Shown here piece by piece: positions 33,831-46,079 of a stretch of 64,000 nt of DNA. The notes beneath the pieces are model-generated. The model searched no databases. It was not told where the DNA came from and saw only the letters and a list, made by a program, of their open reading frames with translations. Made by a program: the position numbers and the translations under genes. This DNA is from Pieris napi (Eukaryota > Arthropoda > Insecta > Lepidoptera > Pieridae): contig NC_062236.1 of the NCBI RefSeq assembly GCF_905475465.1, forward strand, positions 9,682,001 through 9,746,000, given 5' to 3'. Each line of letters starts with the position of its first letter. Position 1 is the stretch's first letter.

Positions 33831-33969
33831 AAGTGGCTAATAATTACCAGTTCTTGTATGGTTGTAAAGCTTTAATGTATGCCAGAATACTCTCAATAAA
33901 TCTTTTGTGAAAACTCTTTGCTTATAACAGTTTCACTAAAAGTTGTTTCTATATACGTGATCATTGTAT

Positions 33970-34140
33970 CTAAAAACAGTGGCGTTACGTCTGGGCCTGA
34001 GATTCAATCAAACTTTTAGGCATTACCTCTGCCAGTTTCCTCAAAATGTTACCTTCACTGTTAGAAAGTCCAATGGTGCAGAGCCGGGAATGGAACCGCA
34101 GACATAAGAGTCACATACTGAAATCACTAAGCCAATCATT
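33970..34140 (-). mobile_element. SINE fragment, - orientation
   Basis: ACAGTGGCGTTACGTCTGGG then CCTGAGATT, and GGCATTACCT...GCCAGTTTCCTCA...GTTACCTTCACTGTTAGA. Internally deleted. Confidence 0.5.
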
Positions 34141-37100
34141 GTATCTACCGTCATTATTTTATGACGAAAAGTAATCTCCTAAAAGTCCATAAAAGTGGTG
34201 TAAAAATGACATTTGGGAAAACGGATACCGATACCGGATCGTTAACGGTTTATGACTCAACTTTTGATATAATTGGATTGTTGGCAACTCGAATGTAACG
34301 AGCAAAATTTCAGAATTATAATTATTCAGTTTCAATTTATATTCGATTTTTATTGACTCGTTAGGAGACATTAGTTTGTGGGTAAAATGTAAAATAAAAA
34401 TATGATTAATTTCGTTTTTCGTTTATATATTTTTTGCTCTCAAACATAACACTTGTAGAATAATCAGATACTTCTGAAAATATGTTATAGAATGGATATA
34501 AAGGCACAGCCAGATCCAAGATCAACTGCAATGCAACTTCCTCGCAATCGATGAATGATTATAATTTTTACATAATCTTATACCTTCATTAGCAAAGGAA
34601 GTTTTAGTACAATATAATAAATGTATAATAATATAATTAGGAAATAAATCAACACAGTATTTTTATTTACCAACTCTGATCAACTATTCGTCGTAAAAAT
34701 ATCAAAATTTTAACCTCGCAAAGTGTCAAGTTGTTTTTTGTTTATTAAACCTTTTTACTTTTTAAACTATTTATTAAACGTTTAGCATTTTAGAACAAAA
34801 TGCCTCAGTAACATTACGTAAACATTAAGTCGACAATACGAATAAATTAACAAAGAATCAATTTGAGACGGAGCTCTCCAAGGTTGAATATTTAGTCCCA
34901 TTTGTTATGTAAATGTTAAAGGTATTGTCTACCTTGCAACTGTGCCACTAATTATAATAACACTGATTTTAACTTAACCGTATCTTTTGGTTCATATAAG
35001 GGAATACTAGCTTTATATAGAGATTTATTGAATACTGACAACGATAATACAAGACTTCAGGAAATAGCTATATATAGCTAATATATCTTAGTTATTTATT
35101 TACTGGTCAATCAGTAATTAATATTACATAGTAGAAGACTTTAAGAAGAGTTTTCTCCTGCCACCAGGTTGGTACTTCAGGGGGGCCTTGGGTATTCCGC
35201 CATTAAATTTAATTACATAAACTTAATGTAATTTTTTTAATATAGTACAGGGATTTTTTTTTATTAAGTTATACTTATGGCATTCCGAATCTTACCCTTA
35301 GATTACCTGCGCAACAAATGCTTTATTAAAAGACAGGTAGATTCATAAGGAAGGTTTACGAGTATATGTGTAATATAATCTTTATACAGTAATCAACCGT
35401 ATATAAACCACGCTTTTCTCTTTCTATGCGAAAGTAGCGCGGGAAATAGCCAGTAATCTATAAAACATAGTTTTTGGCGTGGATTAAGATGCTATCAGAA
35501 AAATGCGCCTAGGCATATTCTTATCCTATTTTAATGCTTTTGGCATACTTGTAATAATAATGTCAAAATAACAACCATTTAGACTATCGTCAAATATAGG
35601 TACTCTCTTCAAAGCTATATCGGTCAAAACGATTATTAAATCTTTTTCATTCATTTTGCTTTTACTATTTTCGGTTCTTCAATAATATTTTTGCTTTAGT
35701 GTATAAATGCTTGAATGCCTTAAGAAAGCATCGAAATGAGCACATGTGAATCGATTCCGTCGGATGTGTGACAATCTCAGCCGGTTTCGGATAAATATCG
35801 ACGATCCTATTCATACTTCACAATACGCGTCTTAAGCTTCCTGGTGGAACGTATTCCAAAAGCTGTGAAGCGATAACAGATACATGTATTGGAGAACTTT
35901 CAAAATAAGAATATTCTTGAAAATATAAATCGTTGCCACTATATTGTTAGTAAGAAATAAGACTCAGTTATATTATAGTTAGCAAAATTCCTATCAACGA
36001 GATAGCAACTCAAGAAAGCTAGAAATAAGTGAATAATTATCCTTTGAGACTTGCTTTTGGAAACTTAACAGGTTTAAGTTTTAATTAAGTAACTGCGATC
36101 ATAACTTGTTTACAAAAACTGCCTTTTGCGCAGTAGCATTCTACTTTTCACCGTTTGCTAAATAATGTCAACGTAACCTAAATACAAACAAAAGAGGCCT
36201 ACGTCAGCTGAACATCGAATAATTTCAATATTCCTCAAGAAACATCAGAACTATTGACAACAACACCGCTTTGTTGCCACACACTCAATGCAGCATTCAA
36301 CGTTTCAGGTCTATTGTGTATCAGTTGTATCAGTTTTGATTAGTTCTATTTTTGAATATTTCGTATTGATACGTCCTACCGCGATGGATGGTGAATATGA
36401 AATGGGATTTTTATGTTTATTTTTTTGTTGGTCTACCCTTTATTTCCAATATTTATGTACTTGCATAAAATACAAAGGCTGTGTCCATGGCCGGTGATAC
36501 TTAACGTGAAGTGAACTCATTTGCCCCGTTCAATCAAAAAACATACATTTCCTAGTGACAATGTTACAAAACAATTATAAGATTTGAATCGGTTTAAGCT
36601 TGAATTAAAATATGAGCTCAAATATTAAATAATCAACTTTATAAAAACCGAAAAACATTTAAATAACCTATTTCCCTAGTTACCGTTAAACCTAACCTAG
36701 AATGTTATTAATTAAATTAATCTATAGGATGTCGTGATCATTTTAGCAGGAAAATATTCAGTGTAAATTAATTAAGTTTTAAAATTATTTATGCATAAAC
36801 GTGCTAAGTGTAAAACGATATAATTAAAGTTTTTGCGACACAATGTTTTGTGTTGCTATAATCGACTTTTACATCGAAGGAGGTTACTAATTCGACGTGG
36901 AATTTAATCAGTTAACACATATGTAAACTAGATGCTAAAACTATAACATATTTCTGCTTTTTTTAAAATATATTTTGGCATCTTCATTAAAACATTTTCT
37001 GTTATGTACGTTTATTATTTAGCTATGTACGTATATATTAAGCGTTTAACTAACGAATAAAACACATAATAAATAATCATGACCATCTCCGTGTGTCACG

Positions 37101-37464
37101 GTCTTATGTTCAATATCTAGAGAAATAATATTGTTTAGGTTTGAGTAAACACCACATTTGCAGAAAATATTTAGTGATACTTACGCAGAAGTGTTATTGT
37201 CGTTGGCGGATAAAAATCGGTTAAGAAAACTAAAAGCCAGTTAAAAATATGGCAATTAGCAAATGAAATAGTATTAATGTTTTCTAATAATTGTGATGAG
37301 AAAGGTGAGATCCCTTATGGATATATAATCGTTTCTCAAGAGATATTAGAAAGTCGTAAAATTTTAATTTTTAACCTTACGATCCCTTGAGTTTTTCATT
37401 TATGGGAAATTGGCTACTAATTGAGCTTCGTGGCTCTTGAAATTACTGTTTATTTGTTCTAAAA
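34141..37464. other. E93 intron
   Basis: AT-rich. Only vague LINE-tail-like words near 35700. No exon found. Confidence 0.45.
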
Positions 37465-37625
37465 CAACAAGTATTTCCTAACCAATTCAACTGAGGGTCT
37501 TTCAAGAAAAGAGCGAATGAAATCTTAAAAGGCCGGCAACTCACATACGAACCTTCTGACAATGTGTGCCATGTATGTCATCTTGAAATCTGCGCCAAAT
37601 TGGTTCGGAAATACTTCAATTAATT
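37465..37625 (+). mobile_element. LINE tail fragment
   Basis: AGTATTTCCTAACCAATTCA, CTTTCAAGAAAAGAGCG and CTTAAAAGGCCGGCAACTCA match the 33560-33830 copy. A piece of the tail recurs at its right edge (GGTTCGGAAATACTTCAAT) in opposite sense. Confidence 0.6.
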
Positions 37626-38419
37626 TGAATTTTCAAATTTTATTAGATATTTGTACGTTTAATATAACTATAACTATGAAATCAGTAACATTTTTTGGTT
37701 GCGTTATCAAGTAGGTACTTTTAACAATTTTCATGGAACGAATTAAGAATTCTTCGTGTTTAGAATTTCAGTGCAAGTTTTGATAAATTTTTATATTTGG
37801 TATGGCATTTGACGTAATACGTGCTACTTAGCATACAAATCCAAACTCAAGGAAAGCGAAAGAGGAACGAGATCTAACTATCCCAAGCGGAAGCTAAAAA
37901 TAATATAATATCAATAGGCTTAATGTATTAATAGGAAGCTTTCTTAAGAATTATTAATTATAGCCGTATATGATTAAGTATCTTTTTGAAGCTTTAAATG
38001 ATTCCTTGAATCACTGTTTACGTTATTAGTTACTTAATTGAGTGGCCAAAAAACTGTTTTAGATAAATAAAAAAAAATATTGTTGCAATAACGTAATCTA
38101 GGACGATTTTTACAAAATCTTTTTAACCCAAACTATGTGTAATGTTTATGTCATAACTGTCCGTTTTCGGCTTTCCGTATGCTCGTTTCCCCCCCCCCCC
38201 CATACAATAAAAAGGGGGACAGCTCAGTATTTATTAAATATAACCCTATTATCCTTAAACATAAATGCGCTATGATTAAATTTAAAACGTATTTAATATT
38301 TTATTAATAAACAAAACTAACTAACGTTATATAACTTAGTATATTAAATCCTTGTTACATACGAAAATTCGTTTATAGAATTTAAAGAGGTGCTTTACTG
38401 TGATAACATTATGTTTTAG
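37626..38419. other. E93 intron with a poly-C run
   Basis: AT-rich; a run of about 13 C at 38190-38203 is the only notable feature. Confidence 0.5.
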
Positions 38420-38554
38420 GCTAGACGCAGAGAAGGTGGGTGCAGGAAGTGCCTCTCCCACCATAGCGGAGCAACCCCTGGACTTAAGCGCCAAGTCTAC
38501 TTCCAGCACCAGCGGCACACCGCCGCCGGAAAACAAAGGACAGGATAATGCGAG
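38420..38554 (+). CDS. E93: E93 exon carrying the CtBP-binding motif
   Basis: Acceptor ATGTTTTAG, donor GTAAGC; one base completes the codon split after the previous exon, and two bases remain at the end. It encodes LDAEKVGAGSASPTIAEQ, then PLDLSAK, then a Ser/Thr/Pro-rich end. PLDLS matches the PxDLS motif through which E93/Mblk-1 proteins are expected to recruit the corepressor CtBP. Confidence 0.9.
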
Positions 38555-39410
38555 GTAAGCTTTAATTTATATTTTTTGTTCTATGTTTATTTCCGAGCGT
38601 TAATTTGTAAGGTAAACATTTTTAAGTTTTCAAGGATTATCGGTTATTCACAAGGTCTGTTTACTCAAAGAATATAGAGAGTGGGCACTATATGATTACC
38701 AAATTGAAATACAACAAAGACAACAATTCTACAGCGAAATCATTTAAATGGATAAATTTTTGTTATACTTTTGACTGCGTAAAAAAAATTCATTGTGGCT
38801 TAGTTAAAACGGCATGGGTTAACCCACTCCTTACATGGAAATTGTATTTGTTTTTCCAACAAACTCCGACCCTATTTTCACTGAATAAATTCAAAATTTA
38901 GTAGCAGGTCATTAAATGGCATGTAAGCAATGTTAGACATTACAAACATAAAATATGTTTATTATGGAACATAAGATACAAGTAACTTATTCCACGTCAT
39001 TTAATTTGAATCGGTAGACAACCCTACTCATAGGCAAAGAAGACAGAGGGTGTAGGCTGAGAGAAGAAGCCGGCGTAAAAAACTCTTGGTACTCTTTTAA
39101 AATAGCATTATTTTATTTTCATTTATCATTAATCTTAATTAATTATCAGTAAGCATTAGCAACTAAAACCATATGTCAAATGGAAAACAGCAACTAGCTG
39201 CCCACGAGATAGGGAATCTTAGGGTGGCTAGTCCACTTCCTCTTTTAACTATACATAATTTTTTATTATGTGTAAAATTTAAATATAAATGAAGCAATTT
39301 GAATCACTTAACCTAAAACTATCAAGTGTGATAGTTATCTGTATTAAAGGCGCGGTCACGACTCGAGTGGTTATAGTCGATCAAACGGTATATTTTTAAG
39401 ATCGATTTTC
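38555..39410. other. E93 intron with a LINE-tail fragment
   Basis: AT-rich; 39045-39110 is a - strand fragment of the RTE-like tail (AGAAGCCGGCGTAAAAAACT). Confidence 0.45.
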
Positions 39411-39411
39411 T

Positions 39412-39672
39412 TTGACACCTTACGAGAGTGCTCGTATTATCTTGATATCGAATATCGTATGTGAGCTAACTTTTTTAACATTAAAGCGTCCTTGTATGTG
39501 TCTAAGAATTCGCTTAGAAGGTTCATATATATCGTCCAACTTATGTTTAGTTACAAGTTCTTTCAAAGCATTTTTTCTGCATGAAGTTCAAGACACTGAA
39601 GATACGATTTTGAATATGACAGCTAAATCGAGCCTTAAAGATTTATTAGTGACCAGCACAGCTGATCAATAA
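39412..39672 (+). other. Orphan 86-codon frame followed by a poly(A)-like signal
   Basis: The frame starts at TTG, not ATG; first internal ATG is late. It ends at TAA, which overlaps AATAAA. It has a mixed composition with a SSLKDLLVTSTADQ end. Not recognised; could be a remnant exon or a chance frame. Confidence 0.25.
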
Positions 39673-39829
39673 AAACATTTATTTCATTAATTATAAAGTA
39701 TTTACAATATTCTTAACCTACTTAATAATAATAATCTTAAAATATATTTTTTTTTATTTTTAACACTTAATTGCATTAACATAATAAAATTGACATTATT
39801 AAATCAAAATGAGGGAAAATATTATATAC

Positions 39830-40020
39830 CTTGATGGCTAGGTAGATGGAAGTCTTCCACGGTCGAGACCCATTGGGGGTCTTCCCTAGGAAATACCACC
39901 TCCTATTGTTTAAGGAAAGAGTATTTCTTATCCCACAAAGGCCGGCAACGCATCTACTAAAATGTGTGTTGGGGCTGCGATAACTGCCGTTTTTGGGCGT
40001 CCCATAGGCTCGTTTGTTAT
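39830..40020 (+). mobile_element. LINE ORF2 end and 3' tail
   Basis: GGGGGTCTTCCCTAGGAAAT then ACCACCTCC...AAAGGCCGGCAACGCATCTA and TTTTTGGGCGTCCCATAGGC. Family of 6815 and 9290. Confidence 0.6.
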
Positions 40021-40189
40021 ACTACAAAATTACTTTTTTATATAATTCTATAGAATTTAATAAAAAAGTTTAGTTTCTGTGTCCGTGTACCAAACTGTAT
40101 TTGTATTTATAATACTATTATATATTATTGCCAGCATAAACATATTTTCCTTCGGTTTAATAAAGAAAAACATTAATTTTTAATAACAA

Positions 40190-40435
40190 AAAATGTTCCG
40201 TACACTTAAATTGGTTGCAAATTTGACACGTGATGTAAAATAATATATTTAACACCACTCCAACTTTGCAGAACTTTTGGAATTTTGGTCTCAAGAACTG
40301 AGCAAATTATCATTTATTGCATTTTTAACAATGTTCCGGACCGCAGAGCAGGTTGCAAAATTTTATAGTTTGTTTTAATACCACTCCCGACCTTACATCA
40401 AAATTTGAAAACTTTTGGAATTATAATGTATTAAT
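40190..40435. repeat. Diverged tandem duplication, period about 140 bp
   Basis: ATGTTCCG...GGTTGCAAA...ACCACTCC...AACTTTTGGAATT occurs twice in the same order, at about 40191 and 40330. Confidence 0.5.
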
Positions 40436-40804
40436 TGTCTTGACTGACTGGACTAGCACGGTAGCATTGGTTAAACGTTCAAAACCGGGCTGTGCAACTA
40501 TTTTTCTTTCTTTATAATTTGTAAACTATTTTCACATCTCAGAATGTAGTTCAACTAAAAGCAAAGGTACTAAAACTAGTACTAACAGCACCCACATAAT
40601 CAATTTACTACAAACCTTGAATGTTGGAAATAAAATTAGGAGATCGACAGAACGATAGCATTTGCATTAAGGTCAAACTAAATGTAATCCATTTAACTTG
40701 ATTAGGTGTTAAAATATTTGAATGCCTAGGGAAATGTGGCAATTTGTTTTAAAAAGTTACAGCAATTATCAATTAAACTGTTATTCTTGTCATACTAAGT
40801 TTTA

Positions 40805-40960
40805 TAAATAAATTAGAGGCGCTACAACCTTTTTAGGGTTTATCTATGTATTATGATCGTGTCAATCTATTAGGCAAGTAGGTGATCATCCTGTGCCTGA
40901 CACTCACCGTCGGTTTCCTCACCTGAACCTACGACCTGAAATGAGAGCCACTAAATAAGT
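40805..40960 (-). mobile_element. SINE fragment, - orientation
   Basis: AGGCGCTACAACCTTTTTAG, CTATTAGGCAAGTAGGTGAT and CCTGTGCCTGACACTCACCG, then a jump to CTACGACCTGAAATGAGAGC. Confidence 0.65.
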
Positions 40961-41505
40961 ATATTTAGTAAGTCTCGGTAAGTCTCTAGGTTCGATTCCC
41001 AAGTAAGTTAAATTATGTATGCATGTTACACTTGTGTCTAATACAAGTTATAGATATACGACTGTGAATGTGTAGTTTACTTGACATTTCCTTGGCATTA
41101 AACCCAAAGGTTGAATCCAAACTGATATTTTATAAAATCTTTAGAAAAATGGAAGGTGGAAATCTACTTCGAATCCTTTAGACTTTTCTTTTAATAAGTA
41201 ATAAAAATCGGACTTTGTACCGTGTAGACGTATCAAGTATTAATTTAAATGAAAGGTTCTTGACCTAAGCTACAATGCAAGAAATAATTGAACCAACAAA
41301 CTTGTCGGTGAAACGATACGAATTTGACACGGTCAACTACATTATACGCAACTCATATTGAACATTATTTACTAAGGCTTCTTATACACTGAGCCTTTTA
41401 TAATACGTTTAGTAAGCGGAAGTGCTGATATGGCGTTTCGGCTTCAGTTTATAAACAGAAAAATACAGTGTATGATTTATATAATCTGATAGTCGTACAC
41501 TGTTA

Positions 41506-41628
41506 CAGTTTTCTGACAATGTCTATGACATGTTTGTCAGTTTTCTGACAATGTCTATGACATGTTTGACAGTTTTCTGACAATGTCTATGACATGTTTG
41601 ACAGTTTTCTGACAATGTCTATGACATG
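41506..41628. repeat. 32-bp tandem repeat, 3.8 copies
   Basis: Units start at 41506, 41538, 41570 and 41602, each beginning CAGTTTTCTGACAATGTCTA, with one base difference overall. Near-identity implies recent expansion. Intronic. Confidence 0.95.
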
Positions 41629-43375
41629 GGCCGGGTCACGGATATATTTCGATCGTTTCCGTTTGGAAATTAATCTGTAATATATTAGTTTTAATGCGTT
41701 CGGTTTAAAATGTTATTACGCGAAACATTAGGTAGATAAATATAAAACTGGCTGCGCCTGATTCGTAAGTTCTCATTCTTATACATGTATAACTTTGTCT
41801 CCGTTACATCTTTCTCATCTCTGCGATGTGCGATATTAGAAAGCATAGATTTAGATTAGGACATTGACATGTCACCTGTCATTTCAAACTTTCCGTTTGT
41901 TCTAATTTTAAATTAATCCCTTTTTTTAAATCTACTGTGTATAAATTACAAAATCTAATTAGACGCGTTTTTCCCATCTTTGGCCCAGTGTGATACAGTC
42001 TTAAATTCACCATGTCGTTTCCTATTGAAACATTGCACCCGGATCGCACAAACAATGCCATGTGAATGTACCCATTAAACTATGAAACTGATGAGGTTCA
42101 TCAACCTGCTGGACGCTCGAATATTTTTAAAGGAAAATTAAAAAGTATTGCCAGCGCTATGCTAGAAAAAGAAAGATTAATTCGCATTGTATTTCCCATT
42201 TGAATCTTGCCAGTAATTAATATTATTGTCTCTTTTAAGTATTCAAATCGATGATGTATATTTCATTCGTATAATCTATGGATATTTTTAAGTATACAAT
42301 ATGACAGAGGATAGCAGAAGTAAGGTGTGCTTGTTATAATGTGCAAGTAATATGTTGTTGTTAAGACCCTAAAAAGTAAAGTTATGCAGGTAATCGTTGA
42401 GTTGTTTTAATTCATTTTTAAAAAGTTTTATCATTTGACGTTTATAATCCAATCAATTATTTCAATTAGGCCTATTAAAAAGGCACCTATTTGAAAGTCA
42501 AAAACATAAGTAAAAAATATTTAAAAGTGGCCCCTTCGGATTTTTACAATAAAGTTTTAAAACTAAAAATTTAGTTTCATAATTTTTCCCTAACGCGCCA
42601 AAATAAGGATAACTTCAAAAATACTAGGTACCTACAGGCTGTTCGAGGCAGTTATATGGACTTATATAATTTACTACGCGTCATACACAACATTTTTTTA
42701 TATGAGGTATCAAGATTGTCAAACTATGACGTAACAGTGTTAACATAACCAAAACGTAAGCAGCTCCAAATCCGACGACAGTTCTCTTTCAGACTCTAGA
42801 ATACACCAAATTGTCCTCGAACAGTTCCATATCAAGATGGCCCTTTATCAGGCCCAGAAGCACTCTTTAGTATTTATATTGAATATCGTCTACGTGGGTG
42901 CAGTACAAAATTTCTTTGAATATAAATAAACATTGAATATTTTTATGAAATCGCATAAAATGCATCGTTATCAAAAACATCGGAACGTATGTAGGGAAAT
43001 TGGCACGGAAGCCAGGCTTGTCGCCAAAAGTAGGGGGTGGGGGGAAAGTTGTTACGAGAAATAACATCACGTAAATTGAGGCGTTATGAGGCGTTGAGTG
43101 TTTCGAATCGCTTTAATGCGAATGTTTTTACGTAGTCAAATTTTTTTGTGTTTTCAGTAAAAATTGGACTTAATTAATTTATTATTTCGATTTAGTATTT
43201 GTGCTGAATATATATAAAATAACATAATTTACAATTAGCATTCGCATTCATTTATTTTCTATCGATTGATATGGCTAAATAATTAAATCAGAAACGCTTA
43301 GATATGTATGAACATGCAAAATTACATTAACGAGGAACATTAAAGATATAAATCAGACTTATACATCAATTCATC
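41629..43375. other. E93 intron
   Basis: AT-rich, no recognised elements. Confidence 0.5.
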
Positions 43376-43655
43376 AAAGAGCAGTGTTTGCCTAGTGGCT
43401 TCAGCGTGCGACTCTCATATCTGAGGTTGTAGGTGCGATCCCCGGCTGTGCACCAATCGACTTTCTTTCTATGTGACGGTGAAGGAAAACATCGTGAGGA
43501 AACCGACATGTTTTAGACCTATAAAGTCGACGGCGTGTGTCAGGCACTGGAGGCTGATCACCTACTTGCATATTTGATTTAAAAATGATCATGAAACATG
43601 TTCAGAAATCTGAGGCCAAGACCTAAAGAGGTTGTAGTGCCACTGATTTTTTTAA
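43376..43655 (+). mobile_element. SINE, + orientation
   Basis: GCAGTGTTTGCCTAGTGGCT, TTCAGCGTGCGACTCTC, GTGAAGGAAAACATCGTGAG, GACGGCGTGTGTCAGGCACT and GGTTGTAGTGCCACTGA. Box A/B-like head present. Confidence 0.8.
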
Positions 43656-45260
43656 ATCTTTTTATACACAATATAAACACGACGACGAAAATATTGAACA
43701 CTTTAATATCTGATAATAATGATTATTGCTTTACAACTTCTATTCTATGGACTAAAATGTCACTGAATATTTAGCAATGCCTGTGTTTTATTTGCCCAAG
43801 GAATCGATCCAAGAACCGCTCTGTTGACCAGTTGAACCCTAGCAACGTGTGGTTAACCTAAGTTTAAAAATGGCCGCGGCGCAGTTCAAAGATCTTTAAG
43901 AATATTCATAAAACGTCAAAGATGATTTCAAGTGAATATTGAGTGAAAGAACCGGTGTCGTGTCAGTGGCCTGTAATGGATGACGAAAGAAATTGCTTAT
44001 CGTATGGACGGGTTATTTATTTTGATTAATTCTGTTTTTCTAAGATTGGATTTTTGAAGTGAACTGAACTTCTGTAGACGCATGAGGGTAATTTTTTTAC
44101 GGATGAAACGCAATAATAATAATATTAGCGTCACGAAGATTTGCAGCGTTTTTGTCGAAGAAAAGGAAGAGACCGATTGAGAGAGAGTGAGAAAGGGCGA
44201 ACGAAAATTAAAATTTCGTAAAGAGAATTTATGAATTTGTTTTTTTTATTTCTTTCTTTTTCTATTCACAAATATAGATTGATTAATATATTGTAGAATA
44301 CAAGAAGTGATCATAATATACTGGTACATGCTCATCTATTGGGGCTTTTACCTTAGTAATAATTAACTTACAAAGAAGTTTCACTTCTGACATGTGTAGG
44401 TACTTTTTACGAACGCACTTTTTTTACCTACTCGAAATTTGCTTATGTTGAAATAACAATTTATAACCTTGATTCAGTAAAAGTGGTATTTTTTTTAGAT
44501 TTTTTAGTTTAAGTTCCAAAAGTTTCGTTTTCTTTACTAAAACTTTTTCTTTAAAATAACTTATAATTTTTCCTCCTAATATCCTTTGATACAGAGATAT
44601 ACTTAATCCTGTAAAGTTCCGGATCTTTTACAACAAAACCTATTTGCACCTGAAATCATTAAAGCGTATTTAGACTCAATTTTAATAATAAATCATATTG
44701 TAGTTAGAAAAACTGTGACAGGAAGAAATAAAAAGTGCTGATGGCAGCATCATATAAATAAGCATAACACCTTCCAGTTTCTTGACAGTTGGTTAATCGC
44801 GTGACAAAACTAGACATTACAAGACACAAGTACGAACTATGAACTAACAATGGCCCTCTTGACGAGGCACGTAAAAAAATTTCTCGCCTTCACAAGAAAT
44901 GGGGTGTCACGGAAATTCTGAATTTTCTTGACATTCTTCATTGTTGGGATATAAAAATATATTTTCAAACAGTGGTTTCACTATTAGAAAGTATCCCAAA
45001 TCGAAATAACTGTTTTATTAACTAAATACTTCTCGATTTTGCATTCTGTGTAGTGATTACTTATATTACAATCACTATTAGTTATTAGTAGAAATCAATT
45101 CTGAATTTAATAAACTTATAAAGTTTTTTGAATATTAATGTTCCGTACTAAAGGCCAAGATGTTATTCATACTATATCATCTTTGAGTTCCCTTTGAATT
45201 TTCTAGTATAATAGAATTCATAAAATTACTCATCCGACAACAAGGGCACAAAAGCAGTAT
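43656..45260. other. E93 intron
   Basis: AT-rich with a small GC-richer patch near 43855-43990 (AATGGCCGCGGCGCAG). Confidence 0.45.
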
Positions 45261-45264
45261 CATT

Positions 45265-45735
45265 ATGTTACATGCATCAACGGACCACGGTCTCTCGTTA
45301 TAAGACAACTAAATTCATCTCAAAGAATCTCGAATCAAATGAAGACGTCTCGATTTCAGCTTCGATATTATGCGCAATATCAAATCGATACTTGAATAAA
45401 TTCATTCGGGGACCGCGATGTGGGTCGTATGACTCGCCAAAACAAATAAAAATCCAGTGATAGTCGACGGTGCATCGACCTTGTATCCTCACTGCACAGG
45501 CGACGGCGACAAGGGAAAAAATGACCCAAATACATCATAATAAGGTCCGATATTCCGTGACAACGGTGGCGAAAAATAAGAAAGTAAAATGCAAGATGAA
45601 ACCGAAGACTGTCGATTTAAAGCGAACGAATTTATACCGTATAATCGGGGTTCAGCGTTCAATTTCGATGGGGATCAAATCGGAAATAAAAGACGAATGG
45701 AAAAAGATAAAGATGCATTCATAGTAGACCGTTAT
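45265..45735. promoter_or_regulatory. CpG-richer island 350 bp before the last E93 exon
   Basis: Many CG dinucleotides (GGACCGCGATG, GTCGACGGTGCATCGACC, GGCGACGGCGACAAGG) and few stops on either strand, unlike the surrounding intron. GGTGCATCGACC and GTCGACGGTGC give local dyads. Chance frames overlap on both strands, so a coding reading is not supported. A conserved regulatory element is one possibility. Confidence 0.3.
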
Positions 45736-46079
45736 CGGATGGACAAGTAAATATTTCGCATTTCGCGTTATCTCGGTTTAACAGGGAATGTTTTGAAATA
45801 TTGAATTATGTTTTAAAATGAGAGATTGCCGGCCGTTGACCAGCTGTTGACCCATATAGTTTGTGATTCATTTACCTCCTGGATTCTTTTTGTTTTGAAT
45901 TTAATCAACACGTCCGTGTTACAAATGAATTAAGCAAATACACGTATTCAAACATCGTAAAGGCTTTGTCATATTACAATGCGTCATTTTGTCACTTTCG
46001 TTGTTTTAACAAAGATTTTGAAACGAGGTCGAAATTATTTGGAATTTAAATAATTTAATAAACACTTTTATTGTTACAG

